A stretch of DNA of 64,000 nt, taken from positions 16,788 to 80,787 of the forward strand of contig CAXMOP010000060.1 of NCBI GenBank assembly GCA_964195155.1, given 5' to 3'. The notes beneath the pieces were generated by a model. It ran no database searches. It was given only the letters and a program-made list of their open reading frames with translations, and was not told the DNA's origin. Of this stretch, positions 7,015-15,638 are shown piece by piece; the first letter of the stretch is position 1, and every line of letters begins with the position of its first letter. The position numbers and the translations under genes were made by a program. Source of the DNA: JACZST01 sp964195155. GTDB taxonomy: Bacteria > Actinomycetota > Acidimicrobiia > Spongiisociales > UBA5794.

Positions 7015-8216
7015 AACGCGTGATGCTCGCCTACTCCGGTGGCCTCGACACCTCGGTGATCGTGCCCTGGCTCAAGGAGCACTACGGCGCCGACGTCATC
7101 ACCTACACCGCCGACGTCGGTCAAGGTGAGGAGGTGGAGGAAGCGCGTTCCAAGGCCATCGAGACGGGCGCCGTCGAAGCCATCGTCGATGATCTGCGCG
7201 CCGAGTTCGTCGAGGACTACGTGTTCCCCGCGCTGCGGGCCAACGCCGTCTACGAGGGGTATTACCTCCTCGGGACGTCACTAGCCCGTCCGGTGATCAC
7301 CGCCGGTCTGGTACGAGCGGCCGCCGACGTCGGCGCCGAAGCCATCGCTCACGGTGCCACCGGCAAGGGCAACGACCAGGTGCGATTCGAATTGTCCGCG
7401 TATGCCCTCCAGCCCGACATCGCCGTGATCGCACCCTGGCGGGAATGGGATTTGAAGGGCAGGGCCGATCTGGTCGCCTACGCCGCCGAGCGAGGAATCC
7501 CGGTCCCCATCACCCCGGAAATGCCTTTTTCCATGGACGCCAACGTGCTGCACATCTCCTATGAGGGCGGGGTGCTCGAAGACCCGTGGGCGGCACCGCC
7601 ACGCGGCATGTTCCGCATGACCACCGACCCCGAGGTCGCTCCGGACGAACCCGAGGAGGTGACCGTCGCCTTCGAGAACGGGTCCCCGGTTGCGGTCAAC
7701 GACACGCCGCTCGAACCCCTTGCGCTGCTGGAGTTGCTCAACGAGATCGCGGGCCGCCACGGGATCGGGAGAGTCGACATCGTAGAGAACCGCTTTATCG
7801 GGATGAAGAGCCGGGGCGTCTATGAGACCCCGGGGGGCACGCTGCTCCACCACGCCCACCGGGCCGTCGAATCGCTGACCCTCGACCGTGAGGTGGTTCA
7901 CCTCAGGGATGAGCTGGTGCCTCGATACGCCGAGATGGTGTACAACGGGTTCTGGTTCTCTCCGGAGCGCGAGGCGCTGCAAGCGTTCATGGACCGCATC
8001 CAGGACCGGGTCAACGGTGAAGCGCGGCTGAAGCTGTACAAGGGAAACCCGACCGTCGTCGGCCGTAGATCCGACTTGCACGACCTATACGACACGGCGA
8101 CGGTCACCTTCGAGGCCGACGACGTCTATCAGCAGGCCGACGCCGGCGGCTTCATCCGGCTCAACGCCCTGCGGCTGCGCCGACTCGCCGAGGCCCGTAT
8201 GGGAGAGGGCGAATGA
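7011..8216 (+). CDS. argG: Argininosuccinate synthase
   Basis: ArgG ligates citrulline and aspartate using ATP in arginine synthesis. The 401-residue protein has the N-type PP-loop SGGLDTS near residues 9-15, the GATGKGNDQVRFE signature and the C-terminal substrate motifs around GMKSRGVYETPGG, and matches full family length. It overlaps argR and argH by ATGA at both ends. Confidence 0.97.
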   Translation: MKRVMLAYSGGLDTSVIVPWLKEHYGADVITYTADVGQGEEVEEARSKAIETGAVEAIVDDLRAEFVEDYVFPALRANAVYEGYYLLGTSLARPVITAGLVRAAADVGAEAIAHGATGKGNDQVRFELSAYALQPDIAVIAPWREWDLKGRADLVAYAAERGIPVPITPEMPFSMDANVLHISYEGGVLEDPWAAPPRGMFRMTTDPEVAPDEPEEVTVAFENGSPVAVNDTPLEPLALLELLNEIAGRHGIGRVDIVENRFIGMKSRGVYETPGGTLLHHAHRAVESLTLDREVVHLRDELVPRYAEMVYNGFWFSPEREALQAFMDRIQDRVNGEARLKLYKGNPTVVGRRSDLHDLYDTATVTFEADDVYQQADAGGFIRLNALRLRRLAEARMGEGE

Positions 8217-9574
8217 CGCTGTGGGGCGGGCGCTTCACCGACCCCCTCGACCCGGCGGTGTTCGACTTCACCGCCGACCCCGTCGACCGGCGCCTGCTGC
8301 TCGTGGACATCGAGGGCTCGTCCGCCCACGTACACGCCCTCGAGGCCGCAGGCCTGCTCACCCAGGTCGAGCGCCGCGATCTGGTCGCCGGCCTCGAGCA
8401 GATTCGTGAGGAGGCCGCCGAGGACAGCTTTGTCTTCGCGCCGACCGACGAGGACGTGCACACCGCAGTGGAGCGCAGGCTGGTCGAGCTCGTCGGGGAC
8501 GTTGGGAAGAAAGTGCACACCGGGCGAAGCCGCAACGACCAGATCGCCTTCGACCTGCGCCTCTACCTGTACCGGGCGGCAGCCGAACGAACGGACGACA
8601 TCAATCGCCTGATCACGGTCCTGGCCGAACGAGCCGAGGAGGTCGCCGAGGTCGTGGTTCCCTCCTACACCCACCTGCAGCAAGCCCAGCCCGTCTCGCT
8701 CGGGCACCCGCTGCTGGCGTATGCCTGGATGTTGGGTCGCGATCGAGACCGGTTCGCCGATGCCGCCGTCCGGATCGGCACATCCCCCCTTGGCGCCGGC
8801 GCCGGCGGTGGGAGCAGCCTGCCGCTTCGGCCCGACGTTGCCGCCGCCCATGCCGGGCTCGCCGCGGTGTTCGACAACTCCCTCGATGCGGTGGCGAGCC
8901 GAGACTTCGTCGCCGAGTACGCCTTCGCCTGCGCCCAGCTCATGGCGCACCTCTCGAGGCTGGCCGAGGACCTCGTGCTGTGGGCCAGCGTCGAGTTTGG
9001 ATGGATCACTTTCCCGGACCGCATTGCCACCGGCTCATCGGCGATGCCCCACAAGAGGAACCCCGACGTCGCCGAGCTGGTTCGGTCGCGGGCCGCCGTC
9101 GTCCTCGGCGACGTCACCGCCCTGCTCGCCATGCAGAAGGGCCTCCCCCTGGCCTACAACCGGGACCTTCAGGAGGACAAGCGCGCCGTCTTCCACGCCG
9201 ACGACACCGCAGCGGGGTCCGTGGCAGTGTTCACCGACCTGCTGCACAGCGTCGAGTTCCATCCGCCGGGCCCTGCCCCCGAGACGGTCGCCATGGTGCT
9301 GGCCGAGCGCCTGGTGTTGCGCGGTATCCCGTTCCGGGAGGCTCACGAAGCGGTGGGAGCGCTGCTCAGCAAGCTCGACGCCGAGGGACGCAGCCTCAGC
9401 AGCGCCGCCGAGCCCGACCTCGAGGCCAGCGCGATCGCCCTCACCGACCTCGAGCCGAGGGATCCCGCAGAGGTGGCCCGCAGCATGCAGAGCCCGGGCA
9501 GCGGCAGTCCGGCGAGCGTCCTGGAACAAGTGACTGAGCTGCGCCGCCGCGTCGGTGCCGAGCAGGCTGGCTAG
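8213..9574 (+). CDS. argH: Argininosuccinate lyase
   Basis: ArgH splits argininosuccinate to arginine and fumarate, the last step of the pathway. The 453-residue protein carries the superfamily signature GSSAMPHKRNPD, the catalytic His region YTHLQQAQPVSLGH and the N-terminal WGGRF. Its stop overlaps that of convergent leuD by four bases (CTAG, 9571-9574). Confidence 0.97.
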   Translation: MTLWGGRFTDPLDPAVFDFTADPVDRRLLLVDIEGSSAHVHALEAAGLLTQVERRDLVAGLEQIREEAAEDSFVFAPTDEDVHTAVERRLVELVGDVGKKVHTGRSRNDQIAFDLRLYLYRAAAERTDDINRLITVLAERAEEVAEVVVPSYTHLQQAQPVSLGHPLLAYAWMLGRDRDRFADAAVRIGTSPLGAGAGGGSSLPLRPDVAAAHAGLAAVFDNSLDAVASRDFVAEYAFACAQLMAHLSRLAEDLVLWASVEFGWITFPDRIATGSSAMPHKRNPDVAELVRSRAAVVLGDVTALLAMQKGLPLAYNRDLQEDKRAVFHADDTAAGSVAVFTDLLHSVEFHPPGPAPETVAMVLAERLVLRGIPFREAHEAVGALLSKLDAEGRSLSSAAEPDLEASAIALTDLEPRDPAEVARSMQSPGSGSPASVLEQVTELRRRVGAEQAG

Positions 9575-10173
9575 CCGAGGGTGGGCCTCAGGCGAGGACG
9601 CGCCGCCTCGTAGGCATCGATGTCGGCCTCGGACTGGAGCGTGATATCGATCTGATCCCAGCCGTTGATCAGGCGCTCTTTGACGTGAGGGTCGATGTCG
9701 AAGGTGGCAGTGAAGTCGCCCGATGTCACCTGCTGGGTCGGGAGGTCGATCGTGACCGAGTTGGCGGGGTCGGCGGCCAGCTCGGCGAAGATTCCCGCGT
9801 CTTCGGTTCGGAGGACCACGGGCAACAGGCCGTTCTGGTAGCAGTTGTTCTCCAGGATCGGCCCGAATGAGGACGCCAGGATGGCCTCGAACCCGGCCTC
9901 GAACAGCGACCACACCGCATGCTCCCGGGAGGAGCCGCAGCCGAAGTTGGGCCCGGCCACCAGCACGCTTGCTTCTGCATACTCCGGCCGGTTGAGCACG
10001 AAGTCGGGCTCTCGTTCGCCCTCGACGTCGTACGCCCAGTTGTAGAACAGGTTCGGCCCAAGGCCGGTGCGGGTGACTCCCTTGAGGAACTGCTTGGGGA
10101 TGATCTGGTCGGTATCGATGTTGGCCTGTGGCAGCGGGGCCATCTGACCTTCGATGATGGAAACCGGTCTCAT
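9571..10173 (-). CDS. leuD: 3-isopropylmalate dehydratase small subunit
   Basis: LeuD pairs with LeuC to isomerise 2- to 3-isopropylmalate in leucine synthesis. The 200-residue swivelling domain has NIDTDQIIPKQFLK and the active-site loop NFGCGSSREHA. I chose ATG at 10173 because it overlaps the leuC stop (ATGA) and follows GGGAG at 5 nt; a GTG two codons upstream (10179) is possible. A convergent CTAG overlap with argH ends the gene. Confidence 0.95.
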   Translation of the reverse strand: MRPVSIIEGQMAPLPQANIDTDQIIPKQFLKGVTRTGLGPNLFYNWAYDVEGEREPDFVLNRPEYAEASVLVAGPNFGCGSSREHAVWSLFEAGFEAILASSFGPILENNCYQNGLLPVVLRTEDAGIFAELAADPANSVTIDLPTQQVTSGDFTATFDIDPHVKERLINGWDQIDITLQSEADIDAYEAARPRLRPTLG

Positions 10174-11576
10174 TGCCACTCCCGAATGTCGACAAAGCGC
10201 CCTTCGATTGCGGCGGCGACCGCCATCTCAGGACTTACCAGATGGGTCCTCCCACCGCGACCCTGGCGCCCTTCGAAGTTGCGGTTCGAGGTAGAGGCGC
10301 ATCGTTCTCCGGGCAACAGGATGTCTTCGTTCATGGCCAGGCACATCGAGCATCCGGCATCGCGCCACTCGAACCCGGCCTCCTTGTAGATCAGGTCGAG
10401 TCCCTCCTCCTCGGCCTCGAGTTTCACGAGGCCGGAGCCCGGCACGACCATCGCCCCCACATCGGGGTGGACGGTTCTTCCTTGAATGACCCCGGCGCCG
10501 GCGCGGAGGTCTTCGATCCTGGCGTTCGTGCAGGACCCGAAGAACACGCGGTCGATGCGGATGTCGGTGATGGCCGTCCCCGGCTCGAGGTCCATGTATT
10601 CGAGGGCGCGGGCGGCGCTGTCGCGCTCCAGCAGATTCTCGAAGCTGTCCGGCGAGGGAACCCGCCCGGTTACTTCGACGACCTGGGAGGGATTGATGCC
10701 CCATGAGACGAACGGCGCCAGGTCGGCCGCGTCCAGCACGACTTCACGGTCGAAGACGGCGCCGGCATCGGACGGAATCGTCTCCCAGTAGGCCACCATC
10801 TCTTCCCAGGGAGCTCCTCCCGGAACATACGGCCGGCCCTCCAGATAGGCGTAGGTCGTCTCGTCCGGCGCGATCATCCCGGCTACCGCCCCGGCCTCGA
10901 TCGACATGTTGCACACCGTCATCCGCCCCTCCATGGAGAGGCCGGTGACGGCGCTGCCGCGATACTCGATGACGGTCTCGTAGCCGCCGTTGACGCCGAT
11001 CTCTCGAATGATCCCGAGGATGACGTCCTTTGCCGTCACCCCGAGGGGCAGGTCACCATCGACGGTGATCGCGAGTGAGCCCGGCTTGGTCCGCGGCAGC
11101 GTCTGTGTGGCCAGCACATGCTCGACCTCAGACGTGCCGATGCCGATGGCCAGCGCACCAAAGGCACCGTGCGTCGAGGTATGCGAGTCGCCGCACACGA
11201 TGAACATCCCGGGCTGCGTGATGCCCTGCTCGGGGCCAATGATGTGCACGATGCCCTGACGGATATCGTTGACCCCGAACACGGTGATCCCTTGCTCCTT
11301 GCAGTGCTGCTCGAGCGCCTCGATCTGGATCTTCGACAGCGGGTCGTTGATGCCGAGCTCGCGGCCCACCGTCGGGATGCCGTGGTCGACGGTCGCCATG
11401 CTGAGGTCGGGTCTGCGCACCCGACGTCCGGACAACGCCAGGCCCTCGAAGGCCTGCGGCGACGTCACCTCGTGAATGAGGTGCATGTCGACGTAGAGCA
11501 GGTCGGGCTCGCCGGAGGCATGGCGAACGACATGGTCGTCCCATACCTTGTCGAGCATCGTCTGTGGCTGGGTCAT
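10170..11576 (-). CDS. leuC: 3-isopropylmalate dehydratase large subunit
   Basis: LeuC carries the [4Fe-4S] cluster of isopropylmalate isomerase. The 468-residue protein shows one cluster cysteine in FFGSCTNARIEDLR and two in GCSMCLAMNED, followed by the RNFEGRQGRGGRTHL motif. leuC-leuD form an operon. The 220 bases upstream (11577-11797) hold only GC-rich inverted repeats. I could not find a Leu-rich leader peptide there comparable with those of ilvB and cimA. Confidence 0.97.
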   Translation of the reverse strand: MTQPQTMLDKVWDDHVVRHASGEPDLLYVDMHLIHEVTSPQAFEGLALSGRRVRRPDLSMATVDHGIPTVGRELGINDPLSKIQIEALEQHCKEQGITVFGVNDIRQGIVHIIGPEQGITQPGMFIVCGDSHTSTHGAFGALAIGIGTSEVEHVLATQTLPRTKPGSLAITVDGDLPLGVTAKDVILGIIREIGVNGGYETVIEYRGSAVTGLSMEGRMTVCNMSIEAGAVAGMIAPDETTYAYLEGRPYVPGGAPWEEMVAYWETIPSDAGAVFDREVVLDAADLAPFVSWGINPSQVVEVTGRVPSPDSFENLLERDSAARALEYMDLEPGTAITDIRIDRVFFGSCTNARIEDLRAGAGVIQGRTVHPDVGAMVVPGSGLVKLEAEEEGLDLIYKEAGFEWRDAGCSMCLAMNEDILLPGERCASTSNRNFEGRQGRGGRTHLVSPEMAVAAAIEGRFVDIREWQ

Positions 11577-11797
11577 CAGGGCCGCGCAGCCTAGAGGCTC
11601 CGCAGAATAGGGCGCTCCGATCTGTGTGGGCCGAGGCCGTTTGCGGAGCCGGGGCCCGAGCGGCCCGCCGCCGAAGGCGGCAGGAGCGGGAAAAACTGCT
11701 CCACTTCTATCGAGACGACCGGTTACCGATCGGTGCGTACTGTGAGGTCGGCCAGAGACTGCGAAGTGGATTGAACCGACACGCCGATACGCCGGCT

Positions 11798-11872
11798 CGC
11801 CGAAGCTGTTCCGTAGGCCGTTCCGCGGGCTGACAGCGTCATATAGCCGCTCCTGAACCCTGGGTTCGCGTC
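11798..11872. repeat. Dispersed ~63-bp repeat, copy A (with 12-nt insertion)
   Basis: This matches 15576-15638 in 61 of 63 positions, apart from a 12-nt internal duplication (TTCCG-TAGGCCG). It contains the near-perfect inverted repeats GAACCC-T-GGGTTC and GCTG-A-CAGC. Copy A supplies the last codons and stop of argB; copy B abuts the stop of another minus-strand gene. Both copies have the same orientation relative to the upstream gene. Confidence 0.75.
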
Positions 11873-12729
11873 GGTTGCCTGGTGATCATGGTGCCGAGAG
11901 CCTGGTCGGTGAAGAGCTCGACCAACAGGGCATGGGGCGCCAGGGCATTGACGATGTGTGCCGATTCGACACCGCCGCGCACCGCATTCAGGGACCCCTC
12001 CAGCTTGGGCAACATCCCATCGTGGATCGAACCTTTCGCGATCAGTCCCTCGATCTGGGCATCGGTCGCTTCCGGGGTCAACGAATCGGGGTCGGAGACG
12101 TCCTCGAGGAGGCCGTCCACGTCGGTCAGGTAGATCAGCCTGACTGCGCCGACGGCGGCGGCGATCGCACCGGCGACGATGTCGGCGTTGATGTTGTAGG
12201 CCTGGCCGGCTCCGTCGGATCCGATCGTCGAGATCACCGGTACCAGTTGCTCCGCTAGCAGGCGCTCGATGATGTAGGGATTCACCGCCTTGACGTTGCC
12301 GACGAACCCCAGGTCGGGATGCCGCTGCTCCGCGATGATGAGCCCGACGTCCTCGCCGGATACCCCGAGGGCAATCGGCCCGTGCCGATTGATCGCTGAG
12401 ACGATGTCGCGATTCACCTTCCCGACCAGGACCATACGGGTGATCTCGAGCGCCTCGGCGTCGGTGACGCGGTGTCCCTCGCTGAACTCGCTGGCTTTGC
12501 CGAGCCGGTCGAGCAACTCGGAGATCTGCGGCCCGCCACCATGAACCACGATGCAGCGGATCCCCTCCGAGTGCATCAACACGACGTCGGTGGCAATCCG
12601 CCGAGCCAGCTCCTGATCGGCGAGTGCGCTGCCCCCCGCCTTGACGACGATGGTTTGGCCGCGGAGACGCTGGATGTGTGGGAGCGCCCGGCTCAGGATT
12701 TGCGCCGCGCTTGGGGGCGTCTCGATCAT
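11839..12729 (-). CDS. argB: N-acetylglutamate kinase
   Basis: ArgB phosphorylates N-acetylglutamate, usually the arginine-feedback step. The 296-residue protein has VVKAGGSAL, the VVHGGGPQI nucleotide loop and the C-terminal NINADIVAGAIA and TDVDGLL motifs. The ATG at 12729 overlaps the argC stop (ATGA). The final residues after LGTMIT (RQPTRTQGSGAAI) are encoded largely by a dispersed repeat, so the natural C-terminus has probably been replaced or extended. Confidence 0.95.
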   Translation of the reverse strand: MIETPPSAAQILSRALPHIQRLRGQTIVVKAGGSALADQELARRIATDVVLMHSEGIRCIVVHGGGPQISELLDRLGKASEFSEGHRVTDAEALEITRMVLVGKVNRDIVSAINRHGPIALGVSGEDVGLIIAEQRHPDLGFVGNVKAVNPYIIERLLAEQLVPVISTIGSDGAGQAYNINADIVAGAIAAAVGAVRLIYLTDVDGLLEDVSDPDSLTPEATDAQIEGLIAKGSIHDGMLPKLEGSLNAVRGGVESAHIVNALAPHALLVELFTDQALGTMITRQPTRTQGSGAAI

Positions 12730-13766
12730 GGATAGACCCCGGCCCGGGCCAGCCCGGCGCCCTCGTCGATGCCGATCGCCAGGTTTGCGCACTGGATTGC
12801 CTGCCCGCTTGCGCCCTTGACCAGATTGTCGAGGGCGGCGATGACGATGACCCAGCCGGTACGTGGATCTTGCCGCGCCGTCATGTGAATGGCGTTTGAT
12901 CCAAGCGTCGCTTTGGTGGTGGGGATGCCCGGGATCACGGAAACGAACTGCTCGCCGGCGTACTGCGAGGACATCGCCTCCAGCAGGTCCTCGGTGTCGG
13001 CGTCGGCGCTTGGTCGTGCGTAGCAGGTGGCGAGGATGCCTCGGGTCATTGGCGCTAGGTGCGGGGTGAAGAGCACCTCGACCGGCTCTCCGGCGGCTCG
13101 GCCCAGGATGAGCTGCATCTCGGGGGTGTGGCGGTGGGTGAGCAGCCCGTACGGGGCGAAGGTCTCGTTGACCGCTGAGAACGACGTCCCTGCGGTGGCG
13201 CCACGACCGGCGCCGGATACGCCGCTGACTCCATTTACGACGATCCCATCCGGTTTGATGAGCCCACCGGTCAACAGGGGGGCTAGCGCCAGCGTTGCCG
13301 TGGTTACGTAGCAGCCGGGGACCGCGGTCGCCGGCGCTTGGCGCAAGTCGTCGCGAAACAGCTCGGGCAGGCCGAGAACAAAGTCGGCGAGCATCGCCGG
13401 GACCGGATGCTCCCATCCGTACCACGCCGAGTAGAGCGCGGGGTCATCCAGTCTGAAGTCCGCACCGAGGTCGATGATGTGGCCGGCGGTGAGCTTGGGG
13501 ATCACCCGTTGCGACACGCCGTGGGACAGGGCGACGAATACAACGTCCAGCCCATCGGGAACCTGCTCCCAAGGCTCGAACACCAGGTGTGGGTATTCGG
13601 CAGCGAGGCTGGGGTACAGCGAACCGACCTCGGCGCCCGCATGACTCTCGGCCGATGCGAAGGCCACCTCGAACCACGGGTGCCGGGCGCAGAGCCGCAA
13701 CAACTCGGCGCCGGCAAAGCCCGATGCTCCGAGAATCCCAACCTGGTGGCGGTCTGTCGCCTTCAC
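12726..13766 (-). CDS. argC: N-acetyl-gamma-glutamyl-phosphate reductase
   Basis: ArgC reduces N-acetylglutamyl phosphate with NADPH. The 346-residue protein has the N-terminal dinucleotide motif GILGASGFAGAELLRL and the catalytic Cys near residue 152 (VPGCY). argC-argB form a two-gene minus-strand operon, while argJ, usually found between them, is divergent. argD and argF are not in the window. Confidence 0.96.
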   Translation of the reverse strand: MKATDRHQVGILGASGFAGAELLRLCARHPWFEVAFASAESHAGAEVGSLYPSLAAEYPHLVFEPWEQVPDGLDVVFVALSHGVSQRVIPKLTAGHIIDLGADFRLDDPALYSAWYGWEHPVPAMLADFVLGLPELFRDDLRQAPATAVPGCYVTTATLALAPLLTGGLIKPDGIVVNGVSGVSGAGRGATAGTSFSAVNETFAPYGLLTHRHTPEMQLILGRAAGEPVEVLFTPHLAPMTRGILATCYARPSADADTEDLLEAMSSQYAGEQFVSVIPGIPTTKATLGSNAIHMTARQDPRTGWVIVIAALDNLVKGASGQAIQCANLAIGIDEGAGLARAGVYP

Positions 13767-13812
13767 ATTGCTCCCGTCGCCGTTCTGACTGCCGTCCGGA
13801 TGTGTGGTCGCT

Positions 13813-13849
13813 GGATATGCATGTTATTCTAGAAGCTCACATAATATCC
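13813..13849. promoter_or_regulatory. Candidate ArgR operator region between argC and argJ
   Basis: An AT-rich island in the 135-bp divergent spacer is bounded by GGATAT (13813-13818) and ATATCC (13844-13849), with TTCTAGAA near the centre. ATATGCAT and CACATAATAT resemble the half-sites of the palindrome upstream of argR. Symmetry is imperfect, so this is a candidate site only. No strong -35/-10 pair was found for either gene. Confidence 0.4.
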
Positions 13850-13901
13850 AATTCGTGATAGCTCCATTCCCTAGCCAGCACGAGATGCACATGGAGGAAC
13901 G

Positions 13902-15059
13902 GTGACCGTAACTGCACCACGGGGATTCGTCGCCGGAGGCGTGCCGTCCGGGATTCGCAGAAACGGCCGCAAGGATCTTGCGATCGTCCGCTCCGTGACC
14001 CGGGCAACCGGAGCCGCAATGTTCACCACCAACCAGGTGCAGGCAGCGCCGATCCGGGTATCGAAGTCGCATCTGCGAAGCGCCCAGCCACAAGCAGTAG
14101 TGATCAATTCGGGTGTCGCCAATGCCGTCACCGGAGCGCAGGGTGAGTCAGACGCCATTGCGACCGCAGCGGAGACTGCGGCGCTGCTGAACCTCTCCGT
14201 CGAAGAGGTCCTGGTGCTTTCCACCGGGCTCATCGGTGTGCCGCTTCCGCTGGACAAGATCTCCAGGGGGCTGCCGGCGGTCGTGGCCACCCTCAGCGAC
14301 GAAGGTGGGATCGATGCGGCCGAAGCGATCATGACGACGGACAAACGGCCCAAGCACTCGGTGGCCGGCAACGGCTCCTTCACCGTGGGGGGGATCGCCA
14401 AAGGCTCCGGGATGATTCATCCTCTCCTGGCCACCATGCTGGCGATCGTGACGACCGACTACGCCCTCGCCCCCGACCAGGCATCGGACTATTTGCATGC
14501 TGCGGTCGAGTCGACCTTCAATCGGATCTCGGTCGATGGGGACCAATCGACGAATGACGCGGTCATCTTGCTTGCCAATGGCGCCGCCGGAGCGCCTCGT
14601 GCCGACACCGATCTCGAGTCAGCCCTCCAACAGGTTTGTGAAGATCTGGCACGCCAGATCGTGGCGGACGGCGAGGGGGCCTCCGTGTTGATCGAGATCC
14701 GGGTGACCAATGCCGCCAGCGAGAACGACGCTGTTGCGATCGCTCGGCACATCGCAACGTCGAGTCTGGTGAAGACCGCTGCGTTCGGCCGAGATCCAAA
14801 CTGGGGTCGAGTGATCGCTGCCGCTGGCGCGGCGAGCACCGACCTGGGCCCGGCAAAGGTCGACGTCGATCAGCTGGCGCTGAGCTTCAACGGCACGCCG
14901 CTCTTTTCCGGCGGCCGGCCCACCGGTGCCGAGCCGGTTATGGACACGCCGGTGTTGAAGATCGACCTCGATCTTGGGATCGGGCACGCCGGTGCGGGCT
15001 ATCTGTCGACCGATCTCAGCAAGGAGTACGTGAGGATCAATGCCGACTACACGACCTGA
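13902..15059 (+). CDS. argJ: Bifunctional ornithine acetyltransferase / N-acetylglutamate synthase
   Basis: ArgJ recycles the acetyl group from N-acetylornithine to glutamate; whether it also uses acetyl-CoA cannot be read from sequence. The 385-residue precursor has the self-cleavage region KGSGMIHPLLATML, predicting processing before Thr178 into alpha and beta chains. The start is GTG at 13902. argR2 follows 18 bp downstream. The gene is divergent from argC-argB, an unusual arrangement for this pathway. Confidence 0.95.
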   Translation: MTVTAPRGFVAGGVPSGIRRNGRKDLAIVRSVTRATGAAMFTTNQVQAAPIRVSKSHLRSAQPQAVVINSGVANAVTGAQGESDAIATAAETAALLNLSVEEVLVLSTGLIGVPLPLDKISRGLPAVVATLSDEGGIDAAEAIMTTDKRPKHSVAGNGSFTVGGIAKGSGMIHPLLATMLAIVTTDYALAPDQASDYLHAAVESTFNRISVDGDQSTNDAVILLANGAAGAPRADTDLESALQQVCEDLARQIVADGEGASVLIEIRVTNAASENDAVAIARHIATSSLVKTAAFGRDPNWGRVIAAAGAASTDLGPAKVDVDQLALSFNGTPLFSGGRPTGAEPVMDTPVLKIDLDLGIGHAGAGYLSTDLSKEYVRINADYTT

Positions 15060-15077
15060 GCTCGGTCTGGATCAGCG

Positions 15078-15527
15078 ATGAGCAAGCGGTCGCGCCAGGC
15101 GGAGATTCTGCTCCTGATCGAGCAACAAGACGTCTCCACCCAGGCCGAGATGGTGGCTGCGCTGCTTGAGGCTGGAATCGAAGCTGCCCAGGCCACCGTC
15201 TCGAGAGATATTGGTGAGTTGGGCTTGGTGAAAGTCCGGGGCGACGGTGGGCGGATGATCTATGCCACACCCGGCGCCAAGGACAACGACCGGATCCTGG
15301 CGCTCTCCCGGGCCTTGCGGCGCTGGGCGTCCGCCATACGGGGAAACAGCAATCTCGTGCTCATCGAGACTCCCGCCGGATACGCCTCTGCGCTTGCCCA
15401 GGTCATCGACGAGGCGGGGCATCCCGACGTTCTTGGGACGGTTGCCGGGGACAACACCGTTCTCGTCGTCGCCGATGACCGTTTGACCGGTGCCGACCTC
15501 GCCGACGAGCTGATGCTCCTCTCATAG
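15078..15527 (+). CDS. argR: Arginine repressor, second copy
   Basis: The 149-residue ArgR-family protein has a winged-helix DNA-binding region (about 1-66, with QATVSRDIGELGLVKV) and an oligomerisation domain with GTVAGDNTVLVV. It sits directly downstream of argJ, the classical place for argR, while the other copy leads argG-argH. The two may form mixed hexamers or divide operators between them, an inference. Both keep the core arginine-domain motifs, so neither looks decayed. Confidence 0.9.
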   Translation: MSKRSRQAEILLLIEQQDVSTQAEMVAALLEAGIEAAQATVSRDIGELGLVKVRGDGGRMIYATPGAKDNDRILALSRALRRWASAIRGNSNLVLIETPAGYASALAQVIDEAGHPDVLGTVAGDNTVLVVADDRLTGADLADELMLLS

Positions 15528-15535
15528 CCGACCCT

Positions 15536-15569
15536 CCCGGCCCGCCGACCCACCCGGCCCGCCGACCCG
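15536..15569. repeat. Two tandem 17-bp units
   Basis: CCCGGCCCGCCGACCC(A/G) occurs twice head to tail immediately after argR2, followed by a degenerate third start. It joins directly onto copy B of the dispersed repeat. No function is evident. Confidence 0.55.
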
Positions 15570-15575
15570 CCAACC

Positions 15576-15638
15576 CGCCGAAGCTGTTCCGCGGGCTGAC
15601 AGCGTCATATAGCCGCTCTCGAACCCTGGGTTCGCGTC
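15576..15638. repeat. Dispersed ~63-bp repeat, copy B
   Basis: This is the shorter copy of the repeat at 11798-11872. It fills the gap between convergent argR2 and the CysM-rhodanese gene, ending at that gene's stop codon. It contains CGAACCCTGGGTTCG as an inverted repeat. Confidence 0.75.

Noticed and set aside
11577..11797. Possible Leu-codon leader peptide before leuC
   Set aside because: One GTG-initiated frame has only a Leu-Leu pair, no promoter at the right distance and no terminator hairpin with a T-run.
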